A stretch of DNA of 64,000 nucleotides from Eupeodes corollae (lineage: Eukaryota; Arthropoda; Insecta; Diptera; Syrphidae), in NCBI RefSeq assembly GCF_945859685.1, contig NC_079148.1, positions 91,145,007-91,209,006 of the forward strand. The letters are read 5' to 3'. The notes under the pieces are model-generated. The model saw only the letters and a program-made list of their open reading frames with translations, made no database searches and was not told the DNA's origin. The position numbers and the translations under genes were made by a program. Within the stretch, counting starts at the first letter, position 1. Every line of letters begins with the position of its first letter. Positions 47,400 through 58,939 of the stretch are shown one piece after another.

Positions 47400-48205
47400 C
47401 TTCGGATGTCAGCGAACGTTAGCGTATGATAAGCTCATTAAATTCTGATCTTGACAGCATTGTCCAATGGGGAATCAAAAACCTGGTAAAATTTAATGCT
47501 TCGAAAACTCAATGCTGTTTCCTGTCGTTAAAGCGTAACCCACCCCCGATGCCGCTATCCATGAGCGGCACTTGCATCCAGGAAACTAATCAACTTTCAG
47601 TACCCGGTATGAATATCACAGATCACCTCTTATGGAATGATCACATATTCGATATCGCAAAAAATGCTGCCAGGTGCTTAGGATTTCTCCGACGATGCAA
47701 GAAATGTTTCACCCCTTCTGATCTGGCTATAATCTACAAAGCTTTTTATCCGTCCAAAGCTTGAATATAATTCGCATATCTCGGCAGGTGCCCCCAAAAC
47801 AAGTTTAAATCTCTTGGATAGAATTCAAAAAAGGGCTTTAAAAATGATAGGCGACAGAACTGTAAACTAAACATTTACATCGCTGGAACACCGTCGCAAT
47901 GTTTTATGCCTTTCGTTGTTTTATAGATATTTTTACAAACAATGTTCTGTCGAATTAGCCAGTTGCATTCCACCCCTTAAACAATTCAGCCGTAATACTC
48001 GCACTTCTAGGAATGCTTATCAATTTACCCCTGAGCTCAATTTCGGGCGTACTGTCAAGTAAAGAGATTCTTTCTTAAATCGCACATCGAGAATGTGGAA
48101 TGCTTTGGCCAACTCTGTTTTTCCCTCCCATTTTGATGATCAGATCTTTAAGACCAATGTGCACCGGTATCTCCCTTTAAATCCTTCCCTATTTTCCTAA
48201 CGCTC
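47400..48205 (+). mobile_element. Non-LTR RT C-terminal half nested in the P-like element
   Basis: The plus strand reads LDSIVQWGIKNLVKFNASKT, NITDHLLWNDHIFDIAKNAA, FLRRCKKCFTPSDLAIIYKA, then after a frameshift LEYNSHISAGAPKTSLNLL, RIQKRALKMIGDR, SLEHRRNVLCLSLFYRYF and SRMWNALANSVFP. This order is that of the thumb and C-terminal part of CR1/Jockey-like LINEs. The catalytic blocks are missing and one frameshift and two stops are visible. Confidence 0.82.
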
Positions 48206-49029
48206 GCACTGTGTTTAAATATAAACATATAAATGGTACTAATAACCCCTTGAGTGCTTGTGAATTAAAAAAAAAAAGATTGTTGTTACTGTCTTTATAT
48301 TTTGTTTTACATCGATGTGTAAGTTTTGCTCCCAGACAATTTTTAGCGCTTTTTAATCAATTGCTTTTTTTTCAATTGCTAAGATTTGTTGAATACATCG
48401 CATTTGATTTAAATTTCACAAGTTAAAATACAAATTTTTTATTAAAATTGAGAAGAAACTGAGAATATAGAATTTGTGCTAAATTTTTCAAACTTTAAAT
48501 TTTAACTGCATATTCTAACCATTGTGATATAAATTCATTGTTATTAAACCATTTTGATTATTTGGTTTTGATTTGACCACTTGGCTTTTTTTTTGTTTTT
48601 TAAATTAATTGTGCTTTTGTTTTGCTTTTCAATTTACATTATTTTCCGAAAAGAAGATTATTTATAAAAAAGTAGAGCTACATACATACTTTTTTTGTAT
48701 TGTAAGTTTTTTTTTATAAAATAACTTTTGGATTTACCTATTTATATTTATTATAATTATCTATTATATACATACATATATCTATATTATAAAGTATAAA
48801 GTATTTTTAACAATTCAAATTAAAACTGACTACCCCATAACCATTTTTAGTGCCAACCAAATTACTGTCTTCGTTTCGTGTCCGTTTAATTAAAATTAAA
48901 TTCTTAAAAGAACTACATTCGTTTCTTGAAAAATATATTGTTTTGTGTTTGTGGCTGTGATTATTAAAGTGCTGTGGTAATTATTTAAGAGCAGTGTAAA
49001 ATATTTTGTAATTTTTGTGTACAAATTCT

Positions 49030-51160
49030 GCAACTTAGTAAAAAGGGACCCAAGCACAAAAGAAGTAAAGTTTTGCTAAAGCATAGCAATGATTTAAAAT
49101 CGGAAAAGATTTTATTTATGTGCGCAGCGCATTTTTATGCGAAAGACATTATTGTGCGAGATACACAAAATCGTCTTGCTAAAGATGCGCTTCCACTATT
49201 CTTCTTTTCGCTTTGTTTATGCAATGAAGTATTACATGATCCTTCCTGCACTCTTATTATGGAGGCATGGGATTCGAAAAATCAGACGGCCTGTACGGTC
49301 AAGGTTGAAAGCGATACGGGTGCACTTCGCAAGGAAGAGCTAAACTCACGTCCGCACCTTCTCCCAACAACTTCTACCCATCCCCATCTTTTCACTCCTA
49401 CAACTTCACGTTCGCCTCTTTCATTATCACCAACACCCCTGGATTTTTTTTTGTCGTGCAATAGCACAACCATCCCCTTCACCTATTCCTTTGGAATCTA
49501 GCAGTAGATGTTTTTTTTTTAATTTGGCTGCCAAATCTCAGAATGTGTATTCTAAGGAAACACTTACATTCGAAAATTTGCCCATCACACCAACTAAATT
49601 GCAGTCACCCGGGTACCATACGTACAAATGGGTGGCAAAACCAAAACCCACTAGGAAAACTAGTATGCGCATTAGTTTTACGCTCAAAAGTAAGAAACAA
49701 AAAGCAAAATATACATTTAGAAGATTGAATGCTAGATTTTACTGAAGAGTTGCGAACTTTTATTCTCGCGCAACTCTTTCTTAAGAAGAAAGCACCATGG
49801 AATACTAGTGAAAAGTCTACATTGTGTTATTTTTTCATGATTAATTTAGGTTTTAAGCTGCCATCGGTAAGCTACCGATGGCATTCGGAAATTAGGTTGC
49901 CAGCATGATTTAGCAACCAAATAAGGACCATGCTGACCGAAAAGGCAAGGGAAATCACCTCAATGGAGAAGAAGACCGTCATACTTTTCGACGAAATGGC
50001 TATCTAACGTGAACTGGAGTATAACATTAAAGACGACTTCATATACGGGTTCATGGACTTCGGGGAGATTGGCAGGATGAGTACTATACCCTGTAAAGCT
50101 ATGGTATTCACTCTGAGAGGACTCAATACCAATTGGAAGTAGACCATCGCCTATTACGTGGGATCTCCTAATGGATCAATCCTAGCCCAGATTTTAAGAA
50201 AAATCATAACGGGTGTAATGGAATGTAGACTACAGATGGTTGCAACAAGCTGCGAGGATCTTACAAAGTTTTGGCATACAAAACGTTGGCAACGTACCCA
50301 ATCCAAGAATATCCTTACGTTCATATTGATAACCAACGGATATTCTTGGTCCATGACTATCCACATCTTTTCAAATGTGTGAGAAATATACTTCTCAAGC
50401 ATTGCGCCCGTTTAGGTGATGATGTTGTGGATTTGCGAGTGTTAAACAAAGTTTTTGAGGAGGACTCTAAGGAGGAAACCTTTGAAGTTTTCTGGAAACT
50501 CACTCAAGAATACATCAATCCTAATGGATTTGAAAAGATGTCGGCTAGGTTAGCGACACAAGTTTTCAGCGAGAACGTCTTTAATGGTTTCCATTAACAC
50601 ATTAGAAGCTTTAAGAGAAGCTAAGATGTGAAACTTTTAAATACCGACGTCGCGGAAAACTTATTTTCTATGCTACGTTGCAATAGAGATTCTTACGAAC
50701 GTAACCCTTCCGCTTGGAGATTCATTCGATATCTCAAGTAAATAATATTTCATAATTTCAGCACGACGACGGAACACTCGGGATATGAGGGCGCAAGAGC
50801 GGAGCAGCTTATAAAGGAAGCCGATTTGCAAAAGAGATATGGAAAATGACAAGAATTATGACATGGATGTACACATCGAAGACGACATTTTGGATACGGA
50901 GATCGTTTAAGTAGTGGAGGAGATATCTAACGACGAAGATGTGGACCTCTATGAGCTACAAGAAGGTGTTGATGATGACGACATCACAGAAATGCAGGAG
51001 GTTTCATATGATACACTTTTCGATGTCTACGTTTTGGAGGACGAGATGGATTACATAGACAATTCAACATTTTCGGACGAACTTCAAAAAGCAGCTGCTG
51101 CTTACTACGCAGGGGTGGAATCGGCTAAATTGATTGTTGACAAATGGCAATCAAAATGAT
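49030..51160 (+). pseudogene. P-element transposase relic (THAP9-like)
   Basis: An N-terminal THAP-like end is visible (MCAAHFYAKDII, RLAKDALP). The catalytic core is broken by stops but readable: VILFDEMAI (first Asp), YGFMDFGEIGRMST, KAMVFTLRGLNTNWK, TIAYYVGS, IFLVHDYPHLFKCVRNIL (second Asp region), LATQVFSENVF, DVAENLFSMLRCNRD (Glu region). The end is AAAAYYAGVESAKLIVDK. These blocks occur in the order of P transposases. Stops after DEMAI and NWK and several frameshifts show it is inactive. The family binds target DNA through THAP and uses GTP, but no intact GTP-binding region can be claimed. Confidence 0.83.
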
Positions 51161-51639
51161 AGAATTTGATCTACATAAGGTGATAGTCAAATTGATACCT
51201 AAAAAGCTATCACAAAAAAATGTGATAGTAGTTTTCAAACAAATTTGTTTATTCCGAATAGAGCTACCAGACGCTTACACAAACGACTGGACAATTTTCT
51301 TAGTTCACTTTGTTTCTTTTAAAAAACACATTCCTGTGACCGACAAAGCTTACGACATTCGAAAAAAAGCAATAAAAGTAAGAATTTTATTCAAAATCAG
51401 CCAATTTGTAACTTTTATTTAGATATTTTATAAGAATCAATTTAAAACTTCAGCAAGGCAACAACGAATTTTGACAATTTGAATCTGAAATTGTTCAATC
51501 GATTTGAATTGAATTGAATCATCTTACACAGACGGAATGAAAATGATATTCAATTTGACTATCAAAAAATTGATAGGCAACAATCATCTTAGCCGATTCC
51601 ACCCCAGGTTTCCCTATTCACTCCAACTCTTGTAAAAAT

Positions 51640-51778
51640 CCAAGTCTTTCCCTATTTTTCTCTGTTTTAAATTATCATATTCGTAAGTCTCCCGTCTGCA
51701 AATAAATTTCTCCACAAGAACTTCCATACAAAATGTGCAAATGTCAACCTATTCGACAACCACCATGAGAGTACTATA
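51640..51778. repeat. Right inverted end of the P-superfamily element
   Basis: Reverse complement of the left end; see the left copy. The CATGG core starts at 51767 on the minus strand. Confidence 0.88.
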
Positions 51779-52029
51779 GTTTTCATATACAAAGCAAAAA
51801 CTCACTAATGTTGTCATTGGACCTATATGTTTTTTTTGAAATGGTATTCCATTTCTTTTTGGTTTCGCTTTATAGCCTTAACTGTCTCTTCAACCTTATT
51901 GCAGAGTTCGTTTGGATTTCAATTTCTCGTTCCAAAGCGACGTCACAAGGAATGCCTTTTTTTGACTTATTTGTAGGACAAAGACCTGAAGTTCTGTTTT
52001 CAATGTTCAGCTGGGAGACCAAACGTTAA

Positions 52030-53222
52030 AGCGTCCAATTCTTCTAAGACACAAATTCGTTTTATCGTTTCCTCCAACGCACTAAATTTATACTTATTGT
52101 TTAGGCCTCAACCGGTTGTTTTTTTTGTTTGTCTTTTGTTTTCAGACATTTTCTTCCTCACGTACGTTGGTGGGCCCAAACTGTTAAGTTCTTTTTAAGA
52201 ATTTTGATACATCTTCCTTAGACCGATTTGTGGGAATCCATGAGCAATATCTCCTTTTTTCCCATAAAACTAATTAAAACGTGAACTTGGTGAGTATTTG
52301 TTGAATTCGACCTTAAAAAGATAAATTTGTATTAATATTTTCATTATTATTTTGTCGAGAATTGCTTACATTATTTGCTCCGCTTCCAATTCCGACAACT
52401 AAATAACGGGGAAACATTCAGAGAAAAAACACAAGATTTTCCCATGAAAAAAAGTTGCCGATAGGTATTTTTCCATAGGAATTTTTTTCGCAATTTCGAA
52501 AAATTCCCAATACCAATTTTTCGAATACGGGAACAAATCCATGGGAAAAGAAGTTCCCGATAACCTCAATTAAATTGAAATTTGGTTTCGAATACAGCGC
52601 TAAAAATTAACTCTAAAACTAATTATTCAAAAACATAAAAACTTCTAAAACTTCAGGTAGTGTCAAATGAATAGTCATTTCATAACTAATAAGAAATAAC
52701 AAAAACTAATAAGAAATTACAACAAATTCCAAAAGTCTTATATTCGCTACCTATATAATACTTTTGCAAAAGTTTAGTTCAATGTTGTCATCAGAATTTT
52801 GTGTAATTGTTTCTTGAAAAATCTGAGATATTTCTTTTTTTTTAAGAAACTCCAAGTATGACATTCACAGCACTGCAAAAATAATGCAACACAAAAAGTC
52901 TATTTGTTTTCTTAAAAAAAAACGATCTCACTTATTTCAAACACATATATTTTATTTCGTATAAGCTTATAATTAGACAAAAAAAAGGGTTATGTCAACT
53001 GCAATGCACAGTATGTATTTTTATTTAATATTATTTGTTTTTAGAATGTTTTATATACGTTAAATTGTTACGTACGCAACAAGTCCTTTGTGTTAAATTA
53101 TTTCATTCAGATAGTTGATTTTTTAAGTTTACAATATAAAAACGAAAAATGAAAATGTGTGTTTGGAGGCAATACAAATTTAGTGTGTTTCAAGTTTTTC
53201 AATAATATTAGATTTTACTTTC
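52030..53222. other. AT-rich region downstream of the Ankmy2-like gene
   Basis: Probably holds the minus-strand 3' UTR. AATAAA on the minus strand at 53025-53020 is about 200 nt past the stop. Nothing else is supportable. Confidence 0.4.
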
Positions 53223-53468
53223 TTAACTAACCACCAGGTTTTTGAGTGTTTCTTGAATTTCACCTGCGTCTATATCATGTTTGTTTTCTGCTGTCCCAGA
53301 AAGATGATTTGAATTTACAGCAGCCGATGTTGGCCGGGCACATGTCTTCTTATGCATGAACCAATGTAGTCGTTGACACTCTCTGTCGCAGTATTGTACT
53401 GCTTTGCACTTTGAACACTTTTTATCGGGTTTTTCTTCGCCGCAAGTGCTGCAGAATGATATTTCATC
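53223..53468 (-). CDS. Ankmy2: Ankmy2-like last exon (MYND finger)
   Basis: Encodes 81 residues from DEISFCSTCGEEKP to the stop TAA. All zinc ligands of a MYND finger are present (FCSTC, KCSKC, YCDREC, HKKTC). Confidence 0.9.
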   Translation of the reverse strand, partial: DEISFCSTCGEEKPDKKCSKCKAVQYCDRECQRLHWFMHKKTCARPTSAAVNSNHLSGTAENKHDIDAGEIQETLKNLVVS

Positions 53469-54297
53469 CTAAAATATATAAAATTTCATTAAATCTAAAA
53501 AATAAATCATAGATAAAAGAAAAAAAACTTACAATAAACCCACGCTGTCCATTAATGGCACTTCTCAAGACAAATAAAGCTGGCGGTGAATCTTTATTGG
53601 CTAATTGCGATACAACCTGACGGAATATCGTACATTCCCTGAACGGAAATTCTCGAACGCAGTCTCTGATAGTAAACTCTACATACTCCAATTGTCCCTG
53701 TTTATTTTCTTTTAACACACGCTTAACAAACAATTCAATAAAATCGTGCTTCCCATCGGAATCGTTGTTCTTTTCTTTTCTCAGTTGGCATTGCTCCTCA
53801 CAACGCATTATTTCAGAGATTGTCCAACGCAAATAATGATATTTGAATGCCATTAATTCGTTTATGTCGCACTTTTTATGCATTTCCTTCTCGGTCATCA
53901 GCTGGAGAACTTTTTTAAGTTTTGGCAAATGTTTTATTAGATTTCCGTTTCTTTGTAAATTGAGCGCAATACGAACAGGATGAAGATTAACTTCGATGAC
54001 AAATTTATGAAAACTATCTAGCAACTGAGGTGGCAAACAGGGTTCTTTTTGGTTGCCCTGAATTTTGGTAAATTGTTCAATTTGAGCTTTTGGCACGTAA
54101 TTATTTATTGCTTCGACACATGTATAATTTCCAACGAACGCTGCCATCTGAGAAGCTGTTCTCGAGACTGAATTCAACGTTGTTGGAATAATTCCAGCGT
54201 CTAATAGTAAATTGCATATATCTTTGTTTCCAGATAAAGCTGCAAAATGAAGGGACGTGTAGTTTGCACCATGTTGATTGAAATTCACATCAGCACC
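53223..54297 (-). CDS. Ankmy2: Ankyrin repeat and MYND domain protein 2-like, last two exons
   Basis: Complement of 53223-53468 and 53533-54297, 336 codons visible. The acceptor tttaaacag|GGT, the donor ATT|GTAAGT and the second acceptor attttag|GAT are all phase 0. The larger exon starts in an ankyrin repeat (GADVNFNQHGANYTSLHFAA, LSGNKDICNLLLDAG) and continues RTASQMAAFVGNYTCVEAIN, EPCLPPQLLDSFHKFV and NLHPVRIAL, a family-specific middle region. The last exon is a MYND zinc finger (C-x2-C, C-x2-C, C-x3-C, H-x3-C) and ends ETLKNLVVS. ANKMY2 in vertebrates acts in ciliary/Hedgehog signalling through adenylyl cyclase traffic; that role here is inferred. The first exon(s), which should encode the protein start and first ankyrin unit, were not found up to 64000. 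Confidence 0.88.
53533..54297 (-). CDS. Ankmy2: Ankmy2-like internal exon (ankyrin and middle region)
   Basis: 255 uninterrupted codons from GADVNFNQHG to AINGQRGFI, bounded by acceptor and donor sites in phase 0. Confidence 0.9.
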
Positions 54298-55089
54298 CTG
54301 TTTAAAAAAAAAATAAATATTATTATTAATATTCACTGAATAAATATACATTCAAAAGGAAAAAACAACATTGATTGAAAAAAAAACTATTGAAATAATT
54401 TGTATCCACCAAAATAAAGGCTTCAATCTTCATGGTCTTAATATTAGTATTTCTTGCCTACTTCGCTGTTACTTAAAATAGTTTTTCCTTTACTTCTGTT
54501 TGATTTTATGGACAGCAATGCGTGTATCTGTATCATCTTTAAATAACCTTTTAATGATAGGAACATATTTATGTAGAAATAGCGATCAAAAGCAACTTCA
54601 TTGGTCCAATTACCGATTGGTTGCAATGTTTTGATTCTAAAACTATGAATTCAAAAGATTTGATAAAAAAATGTCTTAACAAAACATCAGAAGCAAAAAA
54701 TTAATTTTTCAGGTTAACTCAAGGAGGACCTTCTTCTTTGTTTTTCCTGTTGGTCCCCATAACTACTTTGCTTCATGTTTAACTGCAGGCTAGTGCCTAT
54801 TATATGTTGCTATGATCTTGGCTATTTAATTCTTAACTGAGAACAGAGCATTTTAAAATTAAGCCCATTAAATAGTTACAATGAGGTTAGTTGATCTGTT
54901 CCTCTAGTGCTTGAAGTCTGAGTGAACGATTGATCAAGAAATAGAGAAAGGTTAACTATTTCTGCTAAGAGAGCTGTAAAAAGCAATTTCTACCACTAAT
55001 ATTCCCTAAAAGCTATTATACAGAAACCTGGACATAGGTCCTGAAGTAAATGTTCAGCGTTTCAAATTTACCAGTTTAAAGAGTATTTA

Positions 55090-56400
55090 ACGGAATTGAT
55101 AGTTTTATACCAAGGATATTTAGCAATAGATAACATTTTTGTATTCAGGAGATTGGCAGAGATTTTCTTGAAACAAAGGAAAAAGCTGTATGCATTTTTC
55201 ATCGATTTTAAAGCAGCTTTTGATACAATCGATCAAGGTGCACTATTCTATAAGCTGTACAGCCTTGGAATATCGTTGAAGTTTGGTCGCGTTCTTGAGC
55301 ACCTACATATATAGAGGAACAAGGGCGTCTGTATGAACATGTGAAGAACTCGCATTCACCGGAAACTCTGCAGCTCATGATTAACAGGGTTTACCAGTAT
55401 GTTCAGCTATGGAATTTAATAGTAAATATAGATAAATCGAAGGTGATGGTTATTAAACGTGGTGGTGGACGTAATGCATCAAATGAAAAATGGAGCTTTA
55501 ATCGTGAAAATATTGAATGTGTGCGAGAATACAAATACTTTGGCATTATTGTAACAAATAATTTAAATATGGAAAAACACTTGAAGGAGACATTGGTTAA
55601 GAAGAAAACTGCTATTAATATAACCTTGAGAAAATGCTTTATGAATCAGTATATAGCACCTAGTACCAAGTTTAAAGTATTTGAAGCAGTAGCTGAGAGC
55701 ATACTTTTATATGGATTGCAGGTATGGGGATGTAAAAAGTACAATTCGGTTGAAAAACTCCTAACGCACTTTACAAAAAGAATATTTCATTTGCCAAAAA
55801 ATACACCAAACTACGTTATAATGCTGGAAACGGGTATCTCCTTCGTTTAAAAAAACATTGAAATTGCAGGCGGACTTCTTGCTTAACATTTTTAAAATGA
55901 ATGATTTACTGGTCGTGAAAAGTGTGGCAATAAAAGCCATACAAGATCAAAACAGTTGGTATCGAGAATAGCAAGATCTTGTGCAGGAATGTCCAATTAA
56001 TTTCAATTTACTCATCGAGGATTGAACAACTACTAAAAACATCTTATATGAAGTCATTTCAAAGGTTGATTAGAAATGTAGAGCTAAATACATTGCTGAA
56101 GCGTTTTATTCCTTGTACAGAACAACTTACAGTAGATTAAATCATAACTTTTCAGAGAACAACTATTTTAAGTTTTCCAATAATGTCCGTTTGATTTCAA
56201 TGATGGTCAGACTACGTAGTGAACTAATAGATTTAAATTTCATTCCACACAGAGCTGATTTAACCCTAGAGTGTAATATCAGAAATAGAGGATATTGTCC
56301 ACTTCTTGGGAAAAAGCCCCATTCTCAGAGAAATCAGAAGGAATGTATTTAGAAAAGACTTTTTATCGGAAGATCAAATGATAAATTTATTGAATGAAAT
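55090..56400 (+). mobile_element. Non-LTR retrotransposon with an internal RT deletion
   Basis: The plus strand encodes motif A (LYAFFIDFKAAFDTIDQGAL), then jumps at about 55312 to the region after motif C (LQLMINRVYQYVQLWNLIVN, IDKSKVMVIKRGGGRNAS), so the motif-B and YADD blocks are deleted. Downstream are YKYFGIIVTNNLNMEKHL, ESILLYGLQVWGCKKYNSVE and a C-terminal block (RLRSELIDLNFIPHRADLTL). The WNL, GGGR and VWG phrases match the minus-strand family at 2100-4335, so it is the same LINE family. Confidence 0.82.
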
Positions 56401-57040
56401 GATTGTTGTCAAACTTTACGAATTTTGCAAAACTGCGCTTTGATATACATATAACGGCTATAATGAACTGTAAATTTTTAAAAAATTATAAATACTTTTT
56501 ACATTCATTCTGTTTTGTTGTCAACCTGGCAAAATAGCCGCGTGTTATATAGATATAGGAAACAAACCCTTAATATTTATTTAATGGTATCAGTAAACAA
56601 GTGAATTGAGAAATAAAACCTTTCGTTTTCTTTTCATTCGTTGAGAAAATTTTTTGCAAACGTGCAACCTCACTGTGCAAAAAGGCCTCCTTGAGCTACT
56701 CGTTTCTAGGTGTAAAAATATCAATACTGCTTAAACACTTATGTCATATGGAAAATGGAAAAATTCAAGCCTTTTGGTCAGGTGACTGGTCAGGTAAATA
56801 AGCTTTCGCGATATAATTTAAGGTTGGATATTGTTATGCGTAATATTTCCAACAACATCTATAGCACTTACAACAGGCTCGAATTTAACAGTAAAAAATA
56901 GACCTCAATTAAATAACTGCCAACTAGTAACATTTATGTTATCATTTTTCAATCTACGACCCTCAAACCTAAAGTTATTTTTAGTATTAAATATAATATA
57001 TCATTTGAAACCTGGACCTACCCACCAAAAAAGTATACAG
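56400..57040. other. Intergenic segment between LINE fragments
   Basis: The end of the 55090 LINE fades out here. No other motif is supportable. Confidence 0.35.
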
Positions 57041-57275
57041 TAGATCAAATATTCACATTGTCATCTCTTCATCGATTTCAAGGCTGAATATGACAGCACA
57101 TATAGGGACGAGCTACAGATATTGAGCCATGTCTAGTTTTGGCATCCCTGCCAAACTCGTCTGTTTGTGGAGTATAAACATGGAGAATTCGCGCTGTTCC
57201 ATAAAGTTTGGAAACAACTTAACAGAACATTTGGATGTCAAAAAAGGCTTTAGGCAAGGTGATGCGCTGTCAAGT
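57040..57275 (+). pseudogene. RTE/R4-like LINE RT fragment
   Basis: The plus strand reads HFIDFKAEYDSTYRDELQIL (motif A), FGIPAKLVCLW, then MENSRCSIKFGNNLTEH and VKKGFRQGDALS (motif B). The reading breaks exactly where a SINE begins. The C-terminal fragment at 63458-63650 may derive from the same family. Confidence 0.72.
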
Positions 57276-57276
57276 G

Positions 57277-57515
57277 ACCATTCCTGCGTGCGAGTACTGT
57301 TGTAAGGGATGGAAGGGACCTACAATTTTAAGTCGAATCCTAATGACTAATTTTAGAAAGGACTTTTCATTACAAGAATTACTCTTGGAGAATTTGTCAA
57401 TTCCTCGCAGAAACAATTCCCGTCAAAAAATCTTTGGATGGCACAAGCAGGGATTTAACCCAGACCTCTGGCATGACAGTCCAACGCACTAACCATCATG
57501 CCACTGGTACTACTT
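57277..57515 (-). mobile_element. tRNA-derived SINE, copy 3 (truncated tail)
   Basis: Reverse orientation copy of the SINE family: degenerate box B GGGATTTAACC (57450-57460 as read on plus), the tRNA-like head ccaacgcactaaccatcatg, and the body ggagaatttgtcaattcctc. The 3' tail half is missing. It abuts motif B of the RTE-like RT fragment. No target duplication is visible. Confidence 0.85.
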
Positions 57516-57789
57516 TATTTTTAGCATGTTTTAATGTATGTTACCTTGGATTAGACAGACCATGGGAAATGATAATCAGCTCTAAAAGCGAAAATGAAAG
57601 AGCGGTTACAAATTATGTAGAAAGTATACTTAGAAAACATAAAAAAAAAATATTTTATTAAACTTTTGTTACAATTGCTTATTATTATCACAAAACTTTT
57701 TATTTAAAACAATTTAAATTTAACAGAAATCTAATGAAAATGATCATAATACTTAATAAAAACATTTTCAATGATGTTCAAATTAAATA

Positions 57790-58939
57790 CAGTGAACCAA
57801 AAAAAAAGTTGTACAGTCGATTTTCTTTTGTTAAAATGCAATTATCAATGGACTTAATTACAATAAAGAAAAACAAAATACTAACCAAAAAAAGGGATTT
57901 TTTAACCTCCAGATTAAGTCAAATACATTTTCTTTAATAAATTATTTAATACAAAAAATAATAATTTTTTTCACGTTATGTAACAACCATTCCTTTACTA
58001 TCAACGAGGAATGTTTTGGGTCATTGTCATGAACGAAACTAAAATTATCTCCAAGGTCTAATTTTGATGCAGTATTTCTTCAACTATGTTTCAAGATGTT
58101 CAGGTAATGAAACTTATTCATTGTCCCACACCATAACTCTGCCTCCGCCATGTTTTACTGTGCAATTTACATTCTTCGGATCTAACGGTGTACCCCCTTT
58201 TCTCCAAACAAAATCCAAAAATGTTGAATTTGGATTCGTTGGTATAAATAACGGAATTCCAAACCTCTTTCGGCTTATTTATATACTCTTTGGCATATTA
58301 TAGGCGCTTCTTCACATTTATGGTGGATAAAAGTGGTTTGTTTCGAGGCGTAAAACCTCTAAAGTCTTCCGATTGTAAAAAATTAGTTATCGTCTGTGGA
58401 TGAGCTCGAACAATTTTGTTTCTATTGAGGTCTTCCGCTATTTCCTTTGCCGAAATTTTGGGGTTACTTTGTACAATCCTTACTATACGCCTCTGGTTTG
58501 TTTAGTATCAATTTGTCTTGGTCTTGTTAAAAATCCGTTTATTTTTTCGTTGTAAGAATTAATAACGTACTGAACTGTGGAATGTGGCTTTTCAAAATAT
58601 CAGCGATTTGTCTTAGACTTTCTTTTCGTCTCACAAGTTAGCAATAAGTTTTTTCATATCAAGTGAAGTTTGTTTGTTTTCATTTTTTTTAATTTTTCTT
58701 ATAATTTTTTACTCTGGCGACATGAAAAAACTAAGCCGTTCTAAAAAGAGATAACCTGATAAAGCCTACTGGATAATGGTGCTATATAGTATTTCACAAA
58801 AATAATTTATTTAAAAAAATTTGTTTTACTTAATCTGGAGGTTAAAAAAAATTACTATTTTTGGTAAGTATTTTTTGATTGCAATTAACTCAATAAATAA
58901 TTGCATTCTAACAAAAGAACAACTTTTTTTGGTTTAGTG
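57790..58939 (-). mobile_element. Tc1-like element with long (about 160-bp) inverted repeats
   Basis: The left end TA|CAGTGAACC and the right end GGTTTAGTG are inverted. The similarity runs inward for roughly 160 bp, sharing blocks such as GTTGTNCAGT/TCTTTTGTTARAATGCA and TTTTTTAACCTCCAGATTAAGT. On the minus strand between the ends are pieces of a DD34E transposase. Long TIRs recall the S/Paris/Minos type of Tc1-like elements. Confidence 0.87.
57995..58690 (-). pseudogene. Tc1-like transposase relic
   Basis: Minus-strand reading: a basic helix-turn-helix region (IVRIVQSNPKISAKEIAEDL), AHPQTITNFLQSEDFRGFTP, NKPLLSTINVKKRL, VIYTNESKFNIFG (the first catalytic Asp is Asn), TWRRQSYGVG and FVHDNDPKHSSLIVKEWLL (second Asp present). 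Frameshifts and stops are frequent, so it is dead. Confidence 0.82.

Larger units (their letters stand above)
46973..51778. mobile_element. P-superfamily DNA transposon with long inverted ends, decayed
   Basis: Inverted ends of roughly 135 bp (46973-47110 and 51640-51778) share CATGGTGGTTGTCGAATAG and continue with few differences through GCAGACGGGAGACT and AGAGAAAAATAGGGA. The ends lie within tatagtactYtCATGG, and no clear 8-bp target duplication was found. Inside, on the plus strand, are a LINE fragment (nested insertion) and the degraded P transposase. Confidence 0.85.

Noticed and set aside
54444..54626. Minus-strand ORF as the missing Ankmy2 first exon
   Set aside because: The translation shows no ankyrin repeat pattern and no fitting splice donor into the 54297 acceptor.
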